A stretch of DNA of 64,000 nt, from NCBI RefSeq assembly GCF_001613045.1, contig NZ_BDBP01000001.1:1-64000 (forward strand). Direction: 5' to 3'. The notes beneath the pieces are model-generated. The model ran no database searches, was not told where the DNA came from, and saw only the letters and a program-made list of their open reading frames with translations. The DNA is from Nocardia lijiangensis NBRC 108240 (GTDB taxonomy: Bacteria > Actinomycetota > Actinomycetes > Mycobacteriales > Mycobacteriaceae). Position numbers and translations under genes: made by a program. Within the stretch, counting starts at the first letter, position 1. Each line of letters opens with the position of its first letter. Positions 25,778 through 36,615 of this stretch are shown here, in pieces.

Positions 25778-26869
25778 TCAGCGCAGGCCGGTACCGCGCG
25801 CCAGCGCCGTGTCGATCAATGTCGAGACCAAGGCGCGATAGTCGACCCCGGTCGCCTCCCACATGCGCGGATACATGGAGATCGCGGTGAAGCCCGGCAT
25901 GGTGTTGATCTCGTTGATCACCGGTCCGTCCGCGGTGACGAAGAAGTCCACGCGAGCCAGTCCCTGGCAGTCGAGGGCGCGGAAGGCGCGCACCGCCAGT
26001 TCCCTGATCTGGTCGGCCACCTCGTCGTCCAGCTTCGCGGGTACGTCGAACTCGCAGACATCATCGAGGTATTTGGTGTCGAAGTCGTAGAACTCCGGCG
26101 CGTCGTCGTCGGGCATCCGGATCTCGGCGATCACGCTGGCCTCGACCCGGCCGTCCGGGAATTCCAGCACGCCGCATTCCACCTCGCGACCGACGATGCC
26201 CGCCTCCACGATCACCTTCGGGTCGTGCGCGCGCGCCGTCGCGATGGCCGCGGCCAGCTGGCTCCAGTCGTCCACCTTCGTGATACCCATCGAGGACCCG
26301 GCGCGGGCGGGTTTGACGAACACCGGAAGCCCGAGCCGCTCCCGCTCGGCCTCGGACAGCGTCGCGACGCCGGGGCGCAGCACCACCTGCGTGCCGATCG
26401 GCAGGCCGTCGGCCGCGAGCAGCTTCTTGGTGAATTCCTTGTCCATGCCCGCGGCGCTGGCCAGCACACCGGGTCCCACGTAGGGGATGCCCGCCAGCTC
26501 GAGCATGCCCTGCAGGGTGCCGTCTTCGCCGAACGGGCCGTGCAGGATCGGGAACACGACGTCGACCGAGCCGAGAGCGGCACTCGGGTCGTCCAGGGCG
26601 ACCAGCGACCCCGCGCGCTGCGGATCGGCGGTCAGCGTCAGCGCGGTGCCGGTGGCGTCCACCGAGGGCAGCTCGTCGTCCGTGCGGCGCAACGCGGCGA
26701 CGTCGGCGCCGCCGAGCACCCAGGCGCCCTCGGCGGTGATGCCGATCGGGACGGCCTCGTACTTCTGCGGATCCAGGTTGCGCAGCACACTGCCGGCCGA
26801 CAGACACGAAACGGCGTGCTCATTGCTGCGCCCGCCGAACACCACAGCCACCCTGATCCGGTTCGTCAT
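25778..26869 (-). CDS. ddl: D-alanine--D-alanine ligase
   Basis: 363 residues. Ddl joins two D-alanines with ATP for peptidoglycan precursor synthesis. The ATP-grasp enzyme shows [17 protein letters not shown] at the N-terminus, [53 protein letters not shown], and the metal site [17 protein letters not shown]. It is the target class of D-cycloserine. It follows gpsA on the same strand (87-bp gap), as in mycobacteria. Confidence 0.97.
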   Translation of the reverse strand: MTNRIRVAVVFGGRSNEHAVSCLSAGSVLRNLDPQKYEAVPIGITAEGAWVLGGADVAALRRTDDELPSVDATGTALTLTADPQRAGSLVALDDPSAALGSVDVVFPILHGPFGEDGTLQGMLELAGIPYVGPGVLASAAGMDKEFTKKLLAADGLPIGTQVVLRPGVATLSEAERERLGLPVFVKPARAGSSMGITKVDDWSQLAAAIATARAHDPKVIVEAGIVGREVECGVLEFPDGRVEASVIAEIRMPDDDAPEFYDFDTKYLDDVCEFDVPAKLDDEVADQIRELAVRAFRALDCQGLARVDFFVTADGPVINEINTMPGFTAISMYPRMWEATGVDYRALVSTLIDTALARGTGLR

Positions 26870-26956
26870 GCTCCGAACCGTACCCGCACGCGACGTCGCC
26901 CCGATCGCTGACCGGGCCGCTACGCGGCGGTCATAGCCACCGCTACCCTGCGGCGA

Positions 26957-27967
26957 TCACTCCGGTTTGACGCGCCGCCCCAGCAGGTTGCCGACGGCTT
27001 CGCGCACCGAGAGGCCCTCGTGGCACACCTGGTGCACCGCGTTGGTGAGCGGCATTTCCACATCGTGCGCGGCGGCCAGCGCGCGCACCGATGTGCACGA
27101 CTTCACACCCTCGGCCACCTGTCCCTGGGTGGCCTCCTGGGCCGCCTCCATCGATCCACCCGCGCCGAGCACGTGCCCGAAGGACCGATTGCGCGACAGC
27201 GGCGACGTACAGGTCGCGACCAGGTCGCCGACCCCGGCCAGGCCTGCCAGCGTCACGGGCTCGGCGCCGAGCGCGACGCCGAGCCGGATGATCTCGGCGA
27301 GGCCGCGGGTGATCAGGCTGGCGATGGAGTTGTCGCCGAGTCCCATGCCGGAGGCGATGCCGCAGGCCAGCGCGATGACGTTCTTGCACGCACCGCCGAT
27401 CTCGCAGCCGATCACGTCGGTGTTGGTGTACGGCCGGAAATAGCCGGTGTAGCTGGCCTGCTGAACCGCCTCCGCGCGCGCGGCGTCGGCGCACGCGATC
27501 ACGGTGGCCGCGGGCTGACCGGCCGCGATCTCCTTGGCCAGGTTGGGTCCGGACAGCACCGCGATGCGGCTCGGCTCCGTGCCGGTCACCTCGGCGATGA
27601 CCTGACTCATCCGCAGCAGCGTGCCCGTTTCGATGCCCTTGGCCAGGCTCAGCAGCGTGGCGTCGTGTTCGGTAATCGCGCCGTGCAGCGCCGGTTTCCA
27701 CGTCTCGAGATTCCCGCGCAAGGATTGGGACGGCACGGCGAGGACCACCAGCTCCGCGCCGTCCAGCGCCCGCTCGTGATCGTCGGTGGCGGCCACCTCG
27801 GGCAGCTGCACACCGGGCAGGTAGAACGGATTGCGGTGTTCGGTGGCCAGTGCCTCGGCCACCTCGGGGCGCCGCGCCCAGATGGTGACCTCGGTTCCGG
27901 CGTCTGCCAACACCTTCGCGAACGCGGTCCCCCACGATCCCGCGCCAAGTACTGCCGCCCTCGTCAT
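26957..27967 (-). CDS. gpsA: NAD(P)-dependent glycerol-3-phosphate dehydrogenase
   Basis: 336 residues. GpsA reduces dihydroxyacetone phosphate to sn-glycerol 3-phosphate for phospholipid synthesis. The Rossmann motif [19 protein letters not shown] is at the N-terminus, followed by [53 protein letters not shown] (catalytic Lys) and [21 protein letters not shown]. It is upstream of ddl and divergent from the fbiD/cofC gene (31-bp gap). Confidence 0.97.
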   Translation of the reverse strand: MTRAAVLGAGSWGTAFAKVLADAGTEVTIWARRPEVAEALATEHRNPFYLPGVQLPEVAATDDHERALDGAELVVLAVPSQSLRGNLETWKPALHGAITEHDATLLSLAKGIETGTLLRMSQVIAEVTGTEPSRIAVLSGPNLAKEIAAGQPAATVIACADAARAEAVQQASYTGYFRPYTNTDVIGCEIGGACKNVIALACGIASGMGLGDNSIASLITRGLAEIIRLGVALGAEPVTLAGLAGVGDLVATCTSPLSRNRSFGHVLGAGGSMEAAQEATQGQVAEGVKSCTSVRALAAAHDVEMPLTNAVHQVCHEGLSVREAVGNLLGRRVKPE

Positions 27968-27998
27968 CTGCCCAATATGCCATGGAAGGATTGGGGCC

Positions 27999-28682
27999 AT
28001 GCGCCCGCACGCCGTGCACGCCGTGATCGCGGTCAAGAGCCTCGATCTGGCCAAGAGCCGACTGGCCGACCGGCTGCGCCCGGAGCACCGGGCGCGGCTT
28101 GTGCTCGCCATGCTCGCCGATACCGTGTCCGCCGCCGCCGCGGTCCCGCAGGTGCGTTCGGTCACCGTCGTCACCCCGGATCCGGCGGTCGCCGAAGTGG
28201 CGGGCGGGCTCGGCGCGCACGTCCATCCCGAACCGCGCATCGCCGATTCCGACGGGCTGAACACCGCGCTGTCCGACGCCGCGGCCGCGTTGCGCCGCCG
28301 CCACGGCGCGGTCGAACTGCTCGCGCTGCAGGCCGATCTGCCCGCGCTGCGCCCGGAGGAACTGGCTGACATGCTGAGGGTCGCGCCGGCGGGCAGGCGC
28401 GCGGTGGTCGTCGACCACGCCGGGACCGGCACGGCCGCGCTCGTCGTCCGCGACGGGGCCGCGTCGCTGGATCCACGCTTCGGCGCCGACTCCGCCCGAC
28501 GGCATATCGCGGCGGGCGCAGCCGATCTGACCGGACACTGGCCGGGACTGCGCCTCGACGTCGACACCGCCGCCGATCTCGACCTGGCCGTCGAACTCGG
28601 GGCGGGCGACGCCACCCGTGCTGTACTGCGTGACATCGGCTGGTCCTGCCGTGTTCACGAACCCGTTCGTCGCGTGTGCTAG
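27999..28682 (+). CDS. fbiD: F420 precursor guanylyltransferase (CofC/FbiD)
   Basis: 227 residues. It uses GTP to activate phosphoenolpyruvate (shown for mycobacterial FbiD) or 2-phospholactate, the first committed step toward the side chain of coenzyme F420. The nucleotidyltransferase start is [18 protein letters not shown]; then [22 protein letters not shown] and [17 protein letters not shown] (metal-binding Asp), and a C-terminal [13 protein letters not shown]. The gene is small and lies between gpsA and ppk as in M. tuberculosis. It fits the F420/PPOX protein at 35802. Confidence 0.93.
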   Translation: MRPHAVHAVIAVKSLDLAKSRLADRLRPEHRARLVLAMLADTVSAAAAVPQVRSVTVVTPDPAVAEVAGGLGAHVHPEPRIADSDGLNTALSDAAAALRRRHGAVELLALQADLPALRPEELADMLRVAPAGRRAVVVDHAGTGTAALVVRDGAASLDPRFGADSARRHIAAGAADLTGHWPGLRLDVDTAADLDLAVELGAGDATRAVLRDIGWSCRVHEPVRRVC

Positions 28683-28752
28683 CCGATCGCCGAACGACGT
28701 GATCCGCCCGGCAATCCCACTCTGGACCTGCACACCGAGCGATTAGTAGGGG

Positions 28753-30927
28753 ATGATCGTTGACGTGAGCGATACGGAAACCATCAAGCAACAGCAGCTG
28801 CTTCCCACACCGCCACCGGCCGCGACGCCGGTGCGGTCGGACCAGGCTTCGCAGCAGTTGCCACGTGATCGCTACCTGAACAGGGAACTGAGCTGGCTGG
28901 ACTTCAACGCCAGGGTGCTCGCCCTCGCCGAGGATGCCTCGCTGCCGTTGCTCGAACGCGCCAAATTCCTCGCGATCTTCGCTTCCAACCTGGACGAGTT
29001 CTACATGGTCCGGGTCGCCGGGCTGAAGCGGCGCGCCGAAACCGGGTTGTCGGTGCGCTCGGCGGACGGCCGCTCGCCGAGCGAGCAATTGGAGCTGATC
29101 GCGGCCCGCGCCCAGGAAATCGCGGATCGGCACGCGCGAGCCTTCCTGGATTCGGTGCTGCCCGCGCTCACCGCCGAGGGCATCGCCATCATCGAGTGGC
29201 GCGACCTGAACGACGATGAGCGCCAGCGCCTCTCGGCCTACTTCCAGGATCAGGTCTTCCCGGTGCTGACCCCGCTGGCCGTGGATCCGGCGCACCCGTT
29301 CCCCTATATCAGCGGGCTGAGCCTCAACCTCGCCGTGACGGTGAAAGATTCCGCCACCGGCGGCGAGCACTTCGCGAGGGTGAAGGTCCCCGACAACGTG
29401 GACCGCTTCGTGCGCGTCCGGCGCAACTCGTCGGGCTCCTCGGTCGCCGCCTTCCTGCCGATGGAAGAACTCATCGCCGCGCACTTGGACCAGCTCTTCC
29501 CCGGCATGGACGTGGTGGAGCACCATTCCTTCCGTATCACCCGCAACGCCGACTTCGAGGTCGACGAGGACCGCGACGAGGACCTGCTCCAGGCGCTCGA
29601 GCGCGAACTGGCCCGCCGCCGCTTCGGATCACCGGTGCGGCTGGAAGTCTCCGACGACATGACCGAGCACATGCTCGATCTGCTGTTGCGCGAACTCGAC
29701 GTGGATCCCGGCGACGTGATCCAGGTGCCCGGCCTGCTCGACCTGTCCTGCCTGTGGCAGGTGTACGGCGTGGACCGGCCGAACCTGAAGGACGCGCCGT
29801 ACGTCCCGGCCACCCCGCCCGCCTTCGGCGAACGCGAGACCCCGCGCAACGTCTTCCAGGCGCTGCGTGAGGGCGATGTGCTGGTGCACCACCCGTACGA
29901 CTCGTTCTCGACCAGCGTGCAGCGCTTCATCGAGCAGGCGGCCGCCGACCCGCAGGTGCTCGCGATCAAGCAGACCCTCTACCGCACCTCCGGTGACTCC
30001 CCCATCGTCAACGCGCTCATCGACGCGGCCGAGGCGGGCAAGCAGGTGGTCGCGCTGGTGGAGATCAAGGCGCGCTTCGACGAGCAGGCCAACATCAAAT
30101 GGGCACGGGCGCTGGAGCAGGCGGGCGTGCACGTGGTGTACGGCTTGATCGGTCTCAAGACGCACTGCAAGACCTGTCTGGTGGTGCGGCGCGAGGGTTC
30201 GACCATCCGCCGCTACTGCCACATCGGCACCGGCAACTACAACCCGAAGACGGCCCGCCTCTACGAGGACGTCGGATTGCTCACCGCCGCACCGGAAATC
30301 GGTGCCGACCTGACCGATCTGTTCAACTCGCTGACGGGCTACTCCCGAAAAGCCAACTACCACAACCTCCTTGTCGCTCCGCAGGGCGTGCGTGCGGGCA
30401 TCATCGACCGCATCCAGCGCGAGACCGAGCTCGCTCTGGAGGGCACCGAGGCACGAATCCGGCTGAAGGCCAACGCGATCGTGGACGAACAGGTGATCGA
30501 CGCCCTGTACCGCGCCTCCCAAGCGGGGGTGCCGGTGCAGATCGTGGTGCGCGGCATCTGCGGGCTGCGCCCCGGCGTGCCGGGCATGAGCGACAACATC
30601 GAGGTGCGCTCCATCCTCGGCCGCTTCCTCGAGCATTCGCGGATCATGCACTTCCAGGCCCAGGACGAGTACTGGATCGGCAGCGCCGACATGATGCACC
30701 GCAACCTGGACCGACGGGTCGAGGTGATGGCGCAGGTGAAGGATCCCAAGTTGCGCGAGCAGTTGGGTGGCGTGTTCGACTCCGCCCTGTATCCCACGAC
30801 CCGCTGCTGGGTACTCCAGGCAGACGGCAGCTGGCACGCCTCTCCGGCACACACCGGCGAGGACGGTGAGCAGGTCCGCGACCACCAAGAATTCCTCATG
30901 CGACTACGGAGACCCGAACAGCCGTGA
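28753..30927 (+). CDS. ppk: Polyphosphate kinase 1
   Basis: 724 residues, the full four-domain PPK1. It reversibly makes inorganic polyphosphate from ATP. The N-terminal domain starts [39 protein letters not shown] begins the first PLD-like catalytic domain, followed by [41 protein letters not shown] carries the autophosphorylated His; the second domain ends with [17 protein letters not shown]. The first ATG (28753) is used, but GTG at 28765 sits better behind AGGGG. The stop overlaps the mutT1 start by 4 nt. Confidence 0.97.
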   Translation: MIVDVSDTETIKQQQLLPTPPPAATPVRSDQASQQLPRDRYLNRELSWLDFNARVLALAEDASLPLLERAKFLAIFASNLDEFYMVRVAGLKRRAETGLSVRSADGRSPSEQLELIAARAQEIADRHARAFLDSVLPALTAEGIAIIEWRDLNDDERQRLSAYFQDQVFPVLTPLAVDPAHPFPYISGLSLNLAVTVKDSATGGEHFARVKVPDNVDRFVRVRRNSSGSSVAAFLPMEELIAAHLDQLFPGMDVVEHHSFRITRNADFEVDEDRDEDLLQALERELARRRFGSPVRLEVSDDMTEHMLDLLLRELDVDPGDVIQVPGLLDLSCLWQVYGVDRPNLKDAPYVPATPPAFGERETPRNVFQALREGDVLVHHPYDSFSTSVQRFIEQAAADPQVLAIKQTLYRTSGDSPIVNALIDAAEAGKQVVALVEIKARFDEQANIKWARALEQAGVHVVYGLIGLKTHCKTCLVVRREGSTIRRYCHIGTGNYNPKTARLYEDVGLLTAAPEIGADLTDLFNSLTGYSRKANYHNLLVAPQGVRAGIIDRIQRETELALEGTEARIRLKANAIVDEQVIDALYRASQAGVPVQIVVRGICGLRPGVPGMSDNIEVRSILGRFLEHSRIMHFQAQDEYWIGSADMMHRNLDRRVEVMAQVKDPKLREQLGGVFDSALYPTTRCWVLQADGSWHASPAHTGEDGEQVRDHQEFLMRLRRPEQP

Positions 30928-31892
30928 ATGCGACAACGGGATACGAAATGGATGGCAGCCCATTCTGGGATCCCCGAGTAACAGCCAATATTCACGCCGC
31001 GGGCGCGGTCCTCTGGCGGCGTGCCCCCGGTGCGCCCGGCGGCGTCGAGATCGCGGTCGTGCACCGGCCCAAGTACCAGGATTGGTCCCTGCCCAAGGGC
31101 AAGCTGGATCCGGGCGAGACGCCGGTGCTGGCCGCGGTGCGCGAGGTGCGCGAGGAGACCGGCCTGGACTCTCGCCTCGGCCGGTACCTCGGGCACGTCA
31201 CCTACCCCATTCCGGGCCACCGCAAGCTCAAGCGCGTCGATTACTGGGCGGCGGAAGTGGTGGGCGGCGAGTTCACCGCCAATACCGAAGTGGATCTGCT
31301 GACCTGGTATCCGCTGGATCGGGTGATGGACGCGCTGTCCTATCCGATGGATCGGCAGGTCGTGCGGGCATTCAGCAGACTGCCCGCCGCCACCGACACC
31401 CTGCTGCTGGTGCGGCACGCGAAAGCGGGCCATCGCGACCGATTCGACGGTCCCGATGACGAACGCCCGCTGGAGCGGGCGGGCCGCGACCAAGCCCAGG
31501 CGCTGGTGTCGCATCTGCTGGCTTTCGGCGCGAACGAGATCTATTCCGCCGATCCGGCGCGCTGCGTGCAGACGATGCAGCCGCTGGCCGAGAAACTCGG
31601 CGCGGAGATCCATCTGGAGCCGCTGCTGTCCGAAAGCGGTTACACGGCAGCACGCGACGAGGCCCGTGAACGCGCCGTGGCGCTGGCGCCGCACGGCACG
31701 GTGCGGGTTGTGTGCAGCCAGGGCAAGGTGATTCCCGATCTGCTGTCGTGGTGGGCGGGCCGGTACGGGCTCGCCATTCCGGCCGCGCGCAACCGCAAAG
31801 GCAGCGTCTGGGTGCTGTCCTTCGCCGACGGGCGGATGGTGGCCGCCGATCACCTGGATCGGTCGCTGTCGACGGGTTTGGTGAAGCCGTAG
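30924..31892 (+). CDS. mutT1: Nudix hydrolase with histidine-phosphatase domain (MutT1 type)
   Basis: 322 residues in two domains. Residues ~20-150 hold the Nudix box [22 protein letters not shown]; residues ~155-320 form a phosphoglycerate-mutase-like histidine phosphatase opening with [15 protein letters not shown]. In mycobacteria MutT1 of this architecture hydrolyses 8-oxo-dGTP/GTP and diadenosine polyphosphates, so it guards the nucleotide pool against oxidation. It starts with a GTG overlapping the ppk stop (GTGA), indicating coupled translation with polyphosphate kinase. Confidence 0.94.
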   Translation: MNATTGYEMDGSPFWDPRVTANIHAAGAVLWRRAPGAPGGVEIAVVHRPKYQDWSLPKGKLDPGETPVLAAVREVREETGLDSRLGRYLGHVTYPIPGHRKLKRVDYWAAEVVGGEFTANTEVDLLTWYPLDRVMDALSYPMDRQVVRAFSRLPAATDTLLLVRHAKAGHRDRFDGPDDERPLERAGRDQAQALVSHLLAFGANEIYSADPARCVQTMQPLAEKLGAEIHLEPLLSESGYTAARDEARERAVALAPHGTVRVVCSQGKVIPDLLSWWAGRYGLAIPAARNRKGSVWVLSFADGRMVAADHLDRSLSTGLVKP

Positions 31893-31921
31893 GGCGCTCG
31901 AAAAATCGGCGCGGACACACC

Positions 31922-31955
31922 GAAACGGCCCCGGGGTAGTCCCCGGGGCCGTTTC
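31922..31955. terminator. Bidirectional terminator between mutT1 and hupB
   Basis: A perfect 15-bp stem (31922-31936 with 31941-31955) with a TAGT loop lies between two convergent genes. AAAC/GTTT at the stem base gives a short T-run in both directions. Confidence 0.85.
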
Positions 31956-31998
31956 CGGTCCGTATGGCTGGTCAGTCGGCCGGGCCGCCGACTACGCC

Positions 31999-32652
31999 TC
32001 AGCGTGCGCGGCGGGCCGGAGCCTTCTTGGCCGCGGTCTTCTTGGCAGGTGCCTTCTTCGCCGCGGTCTTCTTGGCGGCGGTGGCCTTGGTGACCGTCTT
32101 CTTGGCCACGGTCTTCTTGGCCGCGGTGGCCTTGGCGGCCGTCTTCTTGGCGGCCGTCTTCTTGGCGACGGTCTTGGTGGCGGCCTTCCGGGCGGTGGTC
32201 TTCGCCGGAGCCTTGGCCGCGGCCTTCTTGGCCGTCGTCTTGGCGGGCGCCTTGGTGGCGGTCGCCTTCTTGGCGGCCGCCTTCTTCGCCGCCGTCTTCT
32301 TGGCGGCCGCCTTCTTCGCCGCCACAGGGGCATTCACGCCACGCTTGACCGCAGGACCGGTCGCCGCGAGCTTCTGCTTGCCCGCGATGACGGCCTTGAA
32401 CTGGGCGCCGGGACGGAACGCGGGCACCGAAGTCGGCTTCACCTTGACGGTTTCGCCGGTGCGCGGGTTCCGAGCCACACGGGCGGCACGCTTACGCTGT
32501 TCGAACACACCGAATCCGGTGATCGTGACGCTCTGGCCTTTGTGCACCGCGCGCACGATGGTGTCCACAACATGCTCGACTGCCGCGGTAGCCGTGCGCC
32601 TGTCCGTACCCAACTTTTCGGTCAGAACGTCGATCAGTTCCGCCTTGTTCAT
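31999..32652 (-). CDS. hupB: HU-family nucleoid protein with Lys/Ala-rich tail (HupB/Hlp type)
   Basis: 217 residues. The first ~90 are a standard HU domain: [41 protein letters not shown] and the [11 protein letters not shown] end. The remaining ~115 residues are KKAAAK/AKKTAAK-type repeats, resembling histone H1 tails and PAKKA repeats, the hallmark of mycobacterial HupB. The repetitive tail makes this stretch of DNA strongly biased and prone to length variation. GGAGG lies upstream of the ATG. It compacts DNA, and in mycobacteria also affects iron genes. Confidence 0.97.
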   Translation of the reverse strand: MNKAELIDVLTEKLGTDRRTATAAVEHVVDTIVRAVHKGQSVTITGFGVFEQRKRAARVARNPRTGETVKVKPTSVPAFRPGAQFKAVIAGKQKLAATGPAVKRGVNAPVAAKKAAAKKTAAKKAAAKKATATKAPAKTTAKKAAAKAPAKTTARKAATKTVAKKTAAKKTAAKATAAKKTVAKKTVTKATAAKKTAAKKAPAKKTAAKKAPARRAR

Positions 32653-32691
32653 TGAATCCTCCGCAGACTAATGGCCCGTCGTCGGACCGAC

Positions 32692-32721
32692 TAGGTACCA
32701 CGGTAAACCCACTTTGAGCAA
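32692..32721 (-). promoter_or_regulatory. Candidate promoter of hupB
   Basis: On the reverse strand TTGCTC (32721-32716) and TACCTA (32697-32692) are separated by 18 bp, about 40 bp before the hupB start; a SigA-type promoter by eye. Confidence 0.4.
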
Positions 32722-32809
32722 GAGTCTATGTGCCACGCCAAAATTCATGGTGGTTTAGCACACGTCTAGCTACCGCTCGCCATGACGTCCAGCTATCGTC
32801 CCTGATTGA

Positions 32810-33418
32810 TTACGCCTGCGAAATATGCGCGGGCAGGGTGGTGGGCTTCCAAGTCGGCCTTGCCTTTTCGAACTCGGTGATGACGTCGCTACGCCGCAGC
32901 GTCAGACCGATGTCATCCAAACCCTCCAGCAGGCGCCATCGGGTGTAGTCATCAATATCGAACGGCAACACGACGGTTCCCGCCGTGACGGTACGCGCCT
33001 GGAGATCCACTACCAATTCGAGACCGGGCTGTTCCTCGATCATCTTCCAGAGCAATTCGACATCGTTCTGTGACATCTGGGCCGCCAACAGGCCACCCTT
33101 GCCCGCATTGCCACGGAAGATGTCGGCGAATCGGGGCGAGATGACCACCCGAAAGCCGTAGTCCGACAGCGCCCATACGGCATGCTCGCGTGAGGAACCG
33201 GTACCGAAATCCGGACCCGCAACCAGCACACTACCCCGGTTGTAGGGCTCGGTGTTCAAAATGAAGTCCGGGTCCGTTCGCCAGCCCGCGAACAGACCGT
33301 CCTCGAATCCGGTTCGAGTGACCCGCTTCAGATAGACCGCGGGGATGATCTGGTCGGTGTCGACGTTGGAGCGGCGCAGCGGCACGCCGATCCCCTTGTG
33401 CACGGTGAAGGCTTCCAT
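32810..33418 (-). CDS. leuD: 3-Isopropylmalate dehydratase small subunit
   Basis: 202 residues. LeuD is the swivel subunit that, with LeuC, isomerises 2- to 3-isopropylmalate in leucine synthesis. It begins [20 protein letters not shown], followed by [30 protein letters not shown] (substrate loop) and [19 protein letters not shown]. It lies 35 bp after leuC on the same strand, so the two form one operon. The frame continues upstream inside leuC, but the family start is at 33418. Confidence 0.97.
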   Translation of the reverse strand: MEAFTVHKGIGVPLRRSNVDTDQIIPAVYLKRVTRTGFEDGLFAGWRTDPDFILNTEPYNRGSVLVAGPDFGTGSSREHAVWALSDYGFRVVISPRFADIFRGNAGKGGLLAAQMSQNDVELLWKMIEEQPGLELVVDLQARTVTAGTVVLPFDIDDYTRWRLLEGLDDIGLTLRRSDVITEFEKARPTWKPTTLPAHISQA

Positions 33419-33453
33419 CAGATTCTCCTGGTAAGTAGGGGTGTCGCGCGGCG

Positions 33454-34878
33454 TCAGTTCAGATCCGCGGGCGAGGACAGAGTTCCGCGGACCGCGGTCG
33501 CGGCGGCCACCAGCGGAGAAACCAGGTGGGTCCGCCCGCCTTTGCCCTGCCTGCCTTCGAAGTTGCGGTTCGAGGTGGAGGCGCAGCGCTGGCCCGGCGA
33601 AAGCTGATCCGGGTTCATTCCCAGGCACATCGAACAACCGGCCTGCCGCCATTCGGCGCCCGCCGCGGTGAAAATCTCGCCCAATCCTTCTTTTTCCGCC
33701 TGCGCGCGAACCCGCATCGAGCCCGGTACAACCAGCATTCGCACGCCGTCCGCGACGCGCCGTCCCTTCAAAATCCCGGCCACAGCGCGCAAATCCTCGA
33801 TGCGCCCGTTGGTGCACGATCCGACGAATACGGTGTCGATCGGGATCTGCCGAAGCGGAGTTCCCGGCTCCAAATCCATGTACCGCAGCGCTTTCTCCGC
33901 GGCCTCGCGCGCCGACTCGTCGGCAATCTCGGCGGGGTTGGGCACCGCGGCGCCCAGGGGCAAACCCTGACCGGGGTTGGTACCCCAGGTGACGAACGGC
34001 GTCAGCGCGCTCGCGTCGATGTGCACCTCGGCGTCGAAAACGGCGCCCTCGTCCGTCTTCAGCGCGTCCCAGGCCGCCACCGCGGCATCCCAGTCCGCGC
34101 CCTCGGGGGCGTGCGGACGGCCCTTCAGGAACTCGTAGGTGATCTCGTCCGGCGCGATCATGCCCGCGCGAGCGCCCGCCTCGATGGACATGTTGCACAT
34201 CGTCATCCGCGCCTCCATGGACATGGCGCGCACGGCCTCGCCGCGGTACTCCAGGACGTAGCCCTGGCCGCCGCCGGTGCCGATCTGGGCGATGACGGCG
34301 AGGATCACGTCCTTGCTGGTGACCCCGTGCGGCAGCGTGCCGTCGATATTGATGGCCATGGTCTTGAACGGGCGCAGCGACAAAGTCTGTGTCGCCAGCA
34401 CGTGTTCGACCTCGCTGGTGCCGATGCCCATCGCCAGCGCGCCGAACGCGCCGTGCGTGGAGGTGTGGCTGTCGCCGCACACCACGGTCGTCCCTGGCTG
34501 GGTCAGGCCGAGCTGGGGGCCGACCACGTGCACGATGCCCTGATCCAGATCACCCATCGGGTGCAGCCGGACACCGAATTCCGCGCAGTTGTGCCGCAGC
34601 GTTTCGACCTGGGTCCGCGAAATGGGATCGGCGATCGGCTTATCGATATCGATGGTGGGGACGTTGTGGTCCTCGGTCGCGATGGTCAGGTCGGGGCGGC
34701 GCACCTTCCTGCCTGCGGCCCGCAGCCCGTCGAAGGCTTGTGGACTCGTCACTTCGTGCACCAGATGCAGATCGATGTAGATCAGATCGGGCTCGCGGGA
34801 GGAGCCTTCGCCCTCGCCGCGGGCGACGACATGCTGATCCCACACCTTCTCGGCCAGGGTGCGTGGGCGGTCGGCCAT
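33454..34878 (-). CDS. leuC: 3-Isopropylmalate dehydratase large subunit
   Basis: 474 residues, aconitase superfamily. Three Cys bind the [4Fe-4S] cluster: FVGSCTNGR and the pair in [11 protein letters not shown]. Other signatures are [18 protein letters not shown] near the N-terminus, [19 protein letters not shown] and [14 protein letters not shown]. First gene of leuCD, read divergently from an IclR-type regulator that in corynebacteria (LtbR) represses leuCD. Confidence 0.97.
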   Translation of the reverse strand: MADRPRTLAEKVWDQHVVARGEGEGSSREPDLIYIDLHLVHEVTSPQAFDGLRAAGRKVRRPDLTIATEDHNVPTIDIDKPIADPISRTQVETLRHNCAEFGVRLHPMGDLDQGIVHVVGPQLGLTQPGTTVVCGDSHTSTHGAFGALAMGIGTSEVEHVLATQTLSLRPFKTMAINIDGTLPHGVTSKDVILAVIAQIGTGGGQGYVLEYRGEAVRAMSMEARMTMCNMSIEAGARAGMIAPDEITYEFLKGRPHAPEGADWDAAVAAWDALKTDEGAVFDAEVHIDASALTPFVTWGTNPGQGLPLGAAVPNPAEIADESAREAAEKALRYMDLEPGTPLRQIPIDTVFVGSCTNGRIEDLRAVAGILKGRRVADGVRMLVVPGSMRVRAQAEKEGLGEIFTAAGAEWRQAGCSMCLGMNPDQLSPGQRCASTSNRNFEGRQGKGGRTHLVSPLVAAATAVRGTLSSPADLN

Positions 34879-35037
34879 TCTCGATCACCTTTCGGACGAG
34901 CAGCGGGTCCCCGCGATTCGGGCTGAGTGCGCGGGGCCTGCTGCACGGAGTTGTGGATTCGGGTCGTCGGACACCTCGACCGCGTCGCCCCGCCCGGCCG
35001 CTCGCCTCGACGGCGGCTTGGTCGACGGAGTTGACTA

Positions 35038-35052
35038 TCTCAATATCCGAGA
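35038..35052. promoter_or_regulatory. Putative LtbR-type operator in the leuC / IclR gap
   Basis: TCTC-AATATCC-GAGA, a short inverted repeat 16 bp before the regulator start codon, with a second AT-rich half (CTAATATCG) next to it. Its place between leuC and the IclR gene fits autoregulation and repression of leuCD. Confidence 0.4.
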
Positions 35053-35067
35053 CGCTAATATCGTTCT

Positions 35068-35769
35068 ATGAGACAGCATAGCGGTATCGGCGTCCTCGAC
35101 AAAGCAGTGGCAGTTCTCTACGCCGTCGCGGAGCACCCCTGCGGTCTCAACGAGCTGTGCACCCGCACCGGCCTGCCGAGGGCCACCGCGCACCGGCTGG
35201 CCGTCGGCCTCGAGGTGCACCGCCTGCTCGCCCGCGACAACAACGGAACCTGGCGTCCGGGACCGGCCCTCGCCGAGCTGGCCGCGGGCGCCAGCGACCC
35301 GCTCCAGGAGGCGGCGGCTGCCATTCTGCCGCGGCTGCGCGAGATCACCGGCGAGAGCGTTCAGTTGTACTGCCGTGACGGCGGCGCCAGGGTCTGCATC
35401 GCCGCCATGGAGCCGCCCGTCGGGCTACGCGACACGGTCCCGATCGGGGCCCGGCTACCGCTCACCGCGGGCTCGGCCGCCAAGGTGCTACTCGCCTGGG
35501 CGGATCCGGAGTTGCAGCGCACCATTCTGGCCGACGCGGTCTTCGGCGAGCGTGCACTTGCCGAAGTGCGCAAGCGCGGCTGGGCACAGAGCGCGGCCGA
35601 GCGGGCGGCGGGCGTGGCCAGTGTCTCGGCGCCGGTCCGCGACACCGCGGGCAATGTGATCGCCGCGGTCTCGGTCTCCGGCCCGATCGACCGCATGGGC
35701 CGCAGGCCGGGCGCGCGGTGGGCGGCCGATCTGGTCGCGGCCGCGGACGCGCTGCACAAGCGCCTGTAA
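35068..35769 (+). CDS. IclR family regulator, LtbR-like
   Basis: 233 residues. The winged helix is at residues ~5-65 (GVLDKAVAVLYAVAEHPCGL, then LCTRTGLPRATAHRLAVGLE). The IclR effector domain follows (LREITGESVQLYCRDGGARVC, PIGARLPLTAGSAAKVLLAW) and ends with VSVSGPIDRMGRRPGAR. Across Mycobacteriales and Corynebacteria this gene sits divergent to leuCD and is known in C. glutamicum as LtbR, a repressor of leucine and tryptophan genes. The same role here is inferred from position. Confidence 0.92.
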   Translation: MRQHSGIGVLDKAVAVLYAVAEHPCGLNELCTRTGLPRATAHRLAVGLEVHRLLARDNNGTWRPGPALAELAAGASDPLQEAAAAILPRLREITGESVQLYCRDGGARVCIAAMEPPVGLRDTVPIGARLPLTAGSAAKVLLAWADPELQRTILADAVFGERALAEVRKRGWAQSAAERAAGVASVSAPVRDTAGNVIAAVSVSGPIDRMGRRPGARWAADLVAAADALHKRL

Positions 35770-35801
35770 CACGTTTCAGATTTTGTCTCTAGAGTTGGCC
35801 C

Positions 35802-36302
35802 ATGGGAGTCAACCAACGGGCGCAGATCATCATGTCCGACGCCGAGATCGCCGAGTTCCTGCAGCGCAGCCGCATCGCGACGCTGGCCACCCTCGGCCCG
35901 CAGGGCAGGCCGCACCTGACCGCCATGTGGTACGCGCTGATCGATGGCGAGATCTGGTTCGAGACCAAGGCCAAATCGCAGAAGGCGGTGAACCTGCACC
36001 GCGATCCGCGCATCACGTGCATGGTCGAGGCCGGGCAGACCTACGACCAGCTGCGCGGGGTGTCCATCGAGGGGCGCGCCGAGATCATCGACGATCCCGA
36101 GCGGCTGTTCGCGGTCGGTGTGAGCGTCTGGGAGCGCTACACCGGCCCGTACAGCGAGGAGGTTCGCCCGCTGGTGGAGAACATGCTCAACAAGCGGGTC
36201 GCGGTGCGCGTGGTGCCGGAGCGGGTGCGCAGCTGGGATCACCGCAAGCTCGGCCTGCCCGCGCTGCCCCTCGGGGGCACCACGGCCAACGCCATGGATT
36301 GA
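35802..36302 (+). CDS. PPOX-class, possibly F420-dependent protein
   Basis: 166 residues with a split-barrel flavin/F420 fold. Segments are EIAEFLQRSRIATLATLGPQG, RPHLTAMWYALIDGEIWFET, and KSQKAVNLHRDPRITCMVEAG, typical of the pyridoxamine-5'-phosphate-oxidase-like superfamily. The orthologue at this position in M. tuberculosis (Rv2991) is placed in the F420-binding group. Substrate unknown. It lies 32 bp after the IclR gene and may be co-transcribed. Confidence 0.88.
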   Translation: MGVNQRAQIIMSDAEIAEFLQRSRIATLATLGPQGRPHLTAMWYALIDGEIWFETKAKSQKAVNLHRDPRITCMVEAGQTYDQLRGVSIEGRAEIIDDPERLFAVGVSVWERYTGPYSEEVRPLVENMLNKRVAVRVVPERVRSWDHRKLGLPALPLGGTTANAMD

Positions 36303-36432
36303 TCTATGCACCGGAAATCCAGCTGACAGCAGCGCTCCCGCGGGCTAGCGTCGAGTCGTTCGACACGATTCGGCCGGGCAGCGCCGCCCCGCGGGTGGCG
36401 CTGCGCGCGGCCGCGACGACGAGGAGCATGCG

Positions 36433-36615
36433 ATGACGGAATCGGGTAATTCCAACGGCAGTGCCGAAGAAGTGAAGCGCAAGTTCCGCGAGGCGCTGGA
36501 GCGGAAGAACGCCCAGCACGCCAAGTCCGCCGACCACATGGACGGCCATTCCAAGGCGGCAGCCACCCACGGCAACGCCAGCCACAAGCGGGAGTTCCGC
36601 CGCAAGAGCGGATAA
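36433..36615 (+). CDS. DUF5302 family small protein
   Basis: 60 residues, highly charged and hydrophilic. The segment EEVKRKFREALERKNAQHAK and the C-terminal KREFRRKSG are characteristic of DUF5302, a small actinobacterial family of unknown function. A GAGGAG lies 5 nt upstream of the ATG. It has several His and probably little fixed structure. Confidence 0.85.
   Translation: MTESGNSNGSAEEVKRKFREALERKNAQHAKSADHMDGHSKAAATHGNASHKREFRRKSG

Noticed and set aside
23832..25841. 669-codon plus-strand frame across thiL and the DUF3515 gene
   Set aside because: Arg/Gly-rich shadow that changes character at gene borders; the real genes lie in other frames.
32810..34480. Single long frame joining leuD to upstream sequence
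   Set aside because: The upstream part is an off-frame reading of leuC; leuD starts at 33418.
34879..35067. Riboswitch or T-box upstream of leuC
   Set aside because: No T-box bulge, specifier stem or terminator/antiterminator pair could be drawn; an operator for the IclR protein is more likely.
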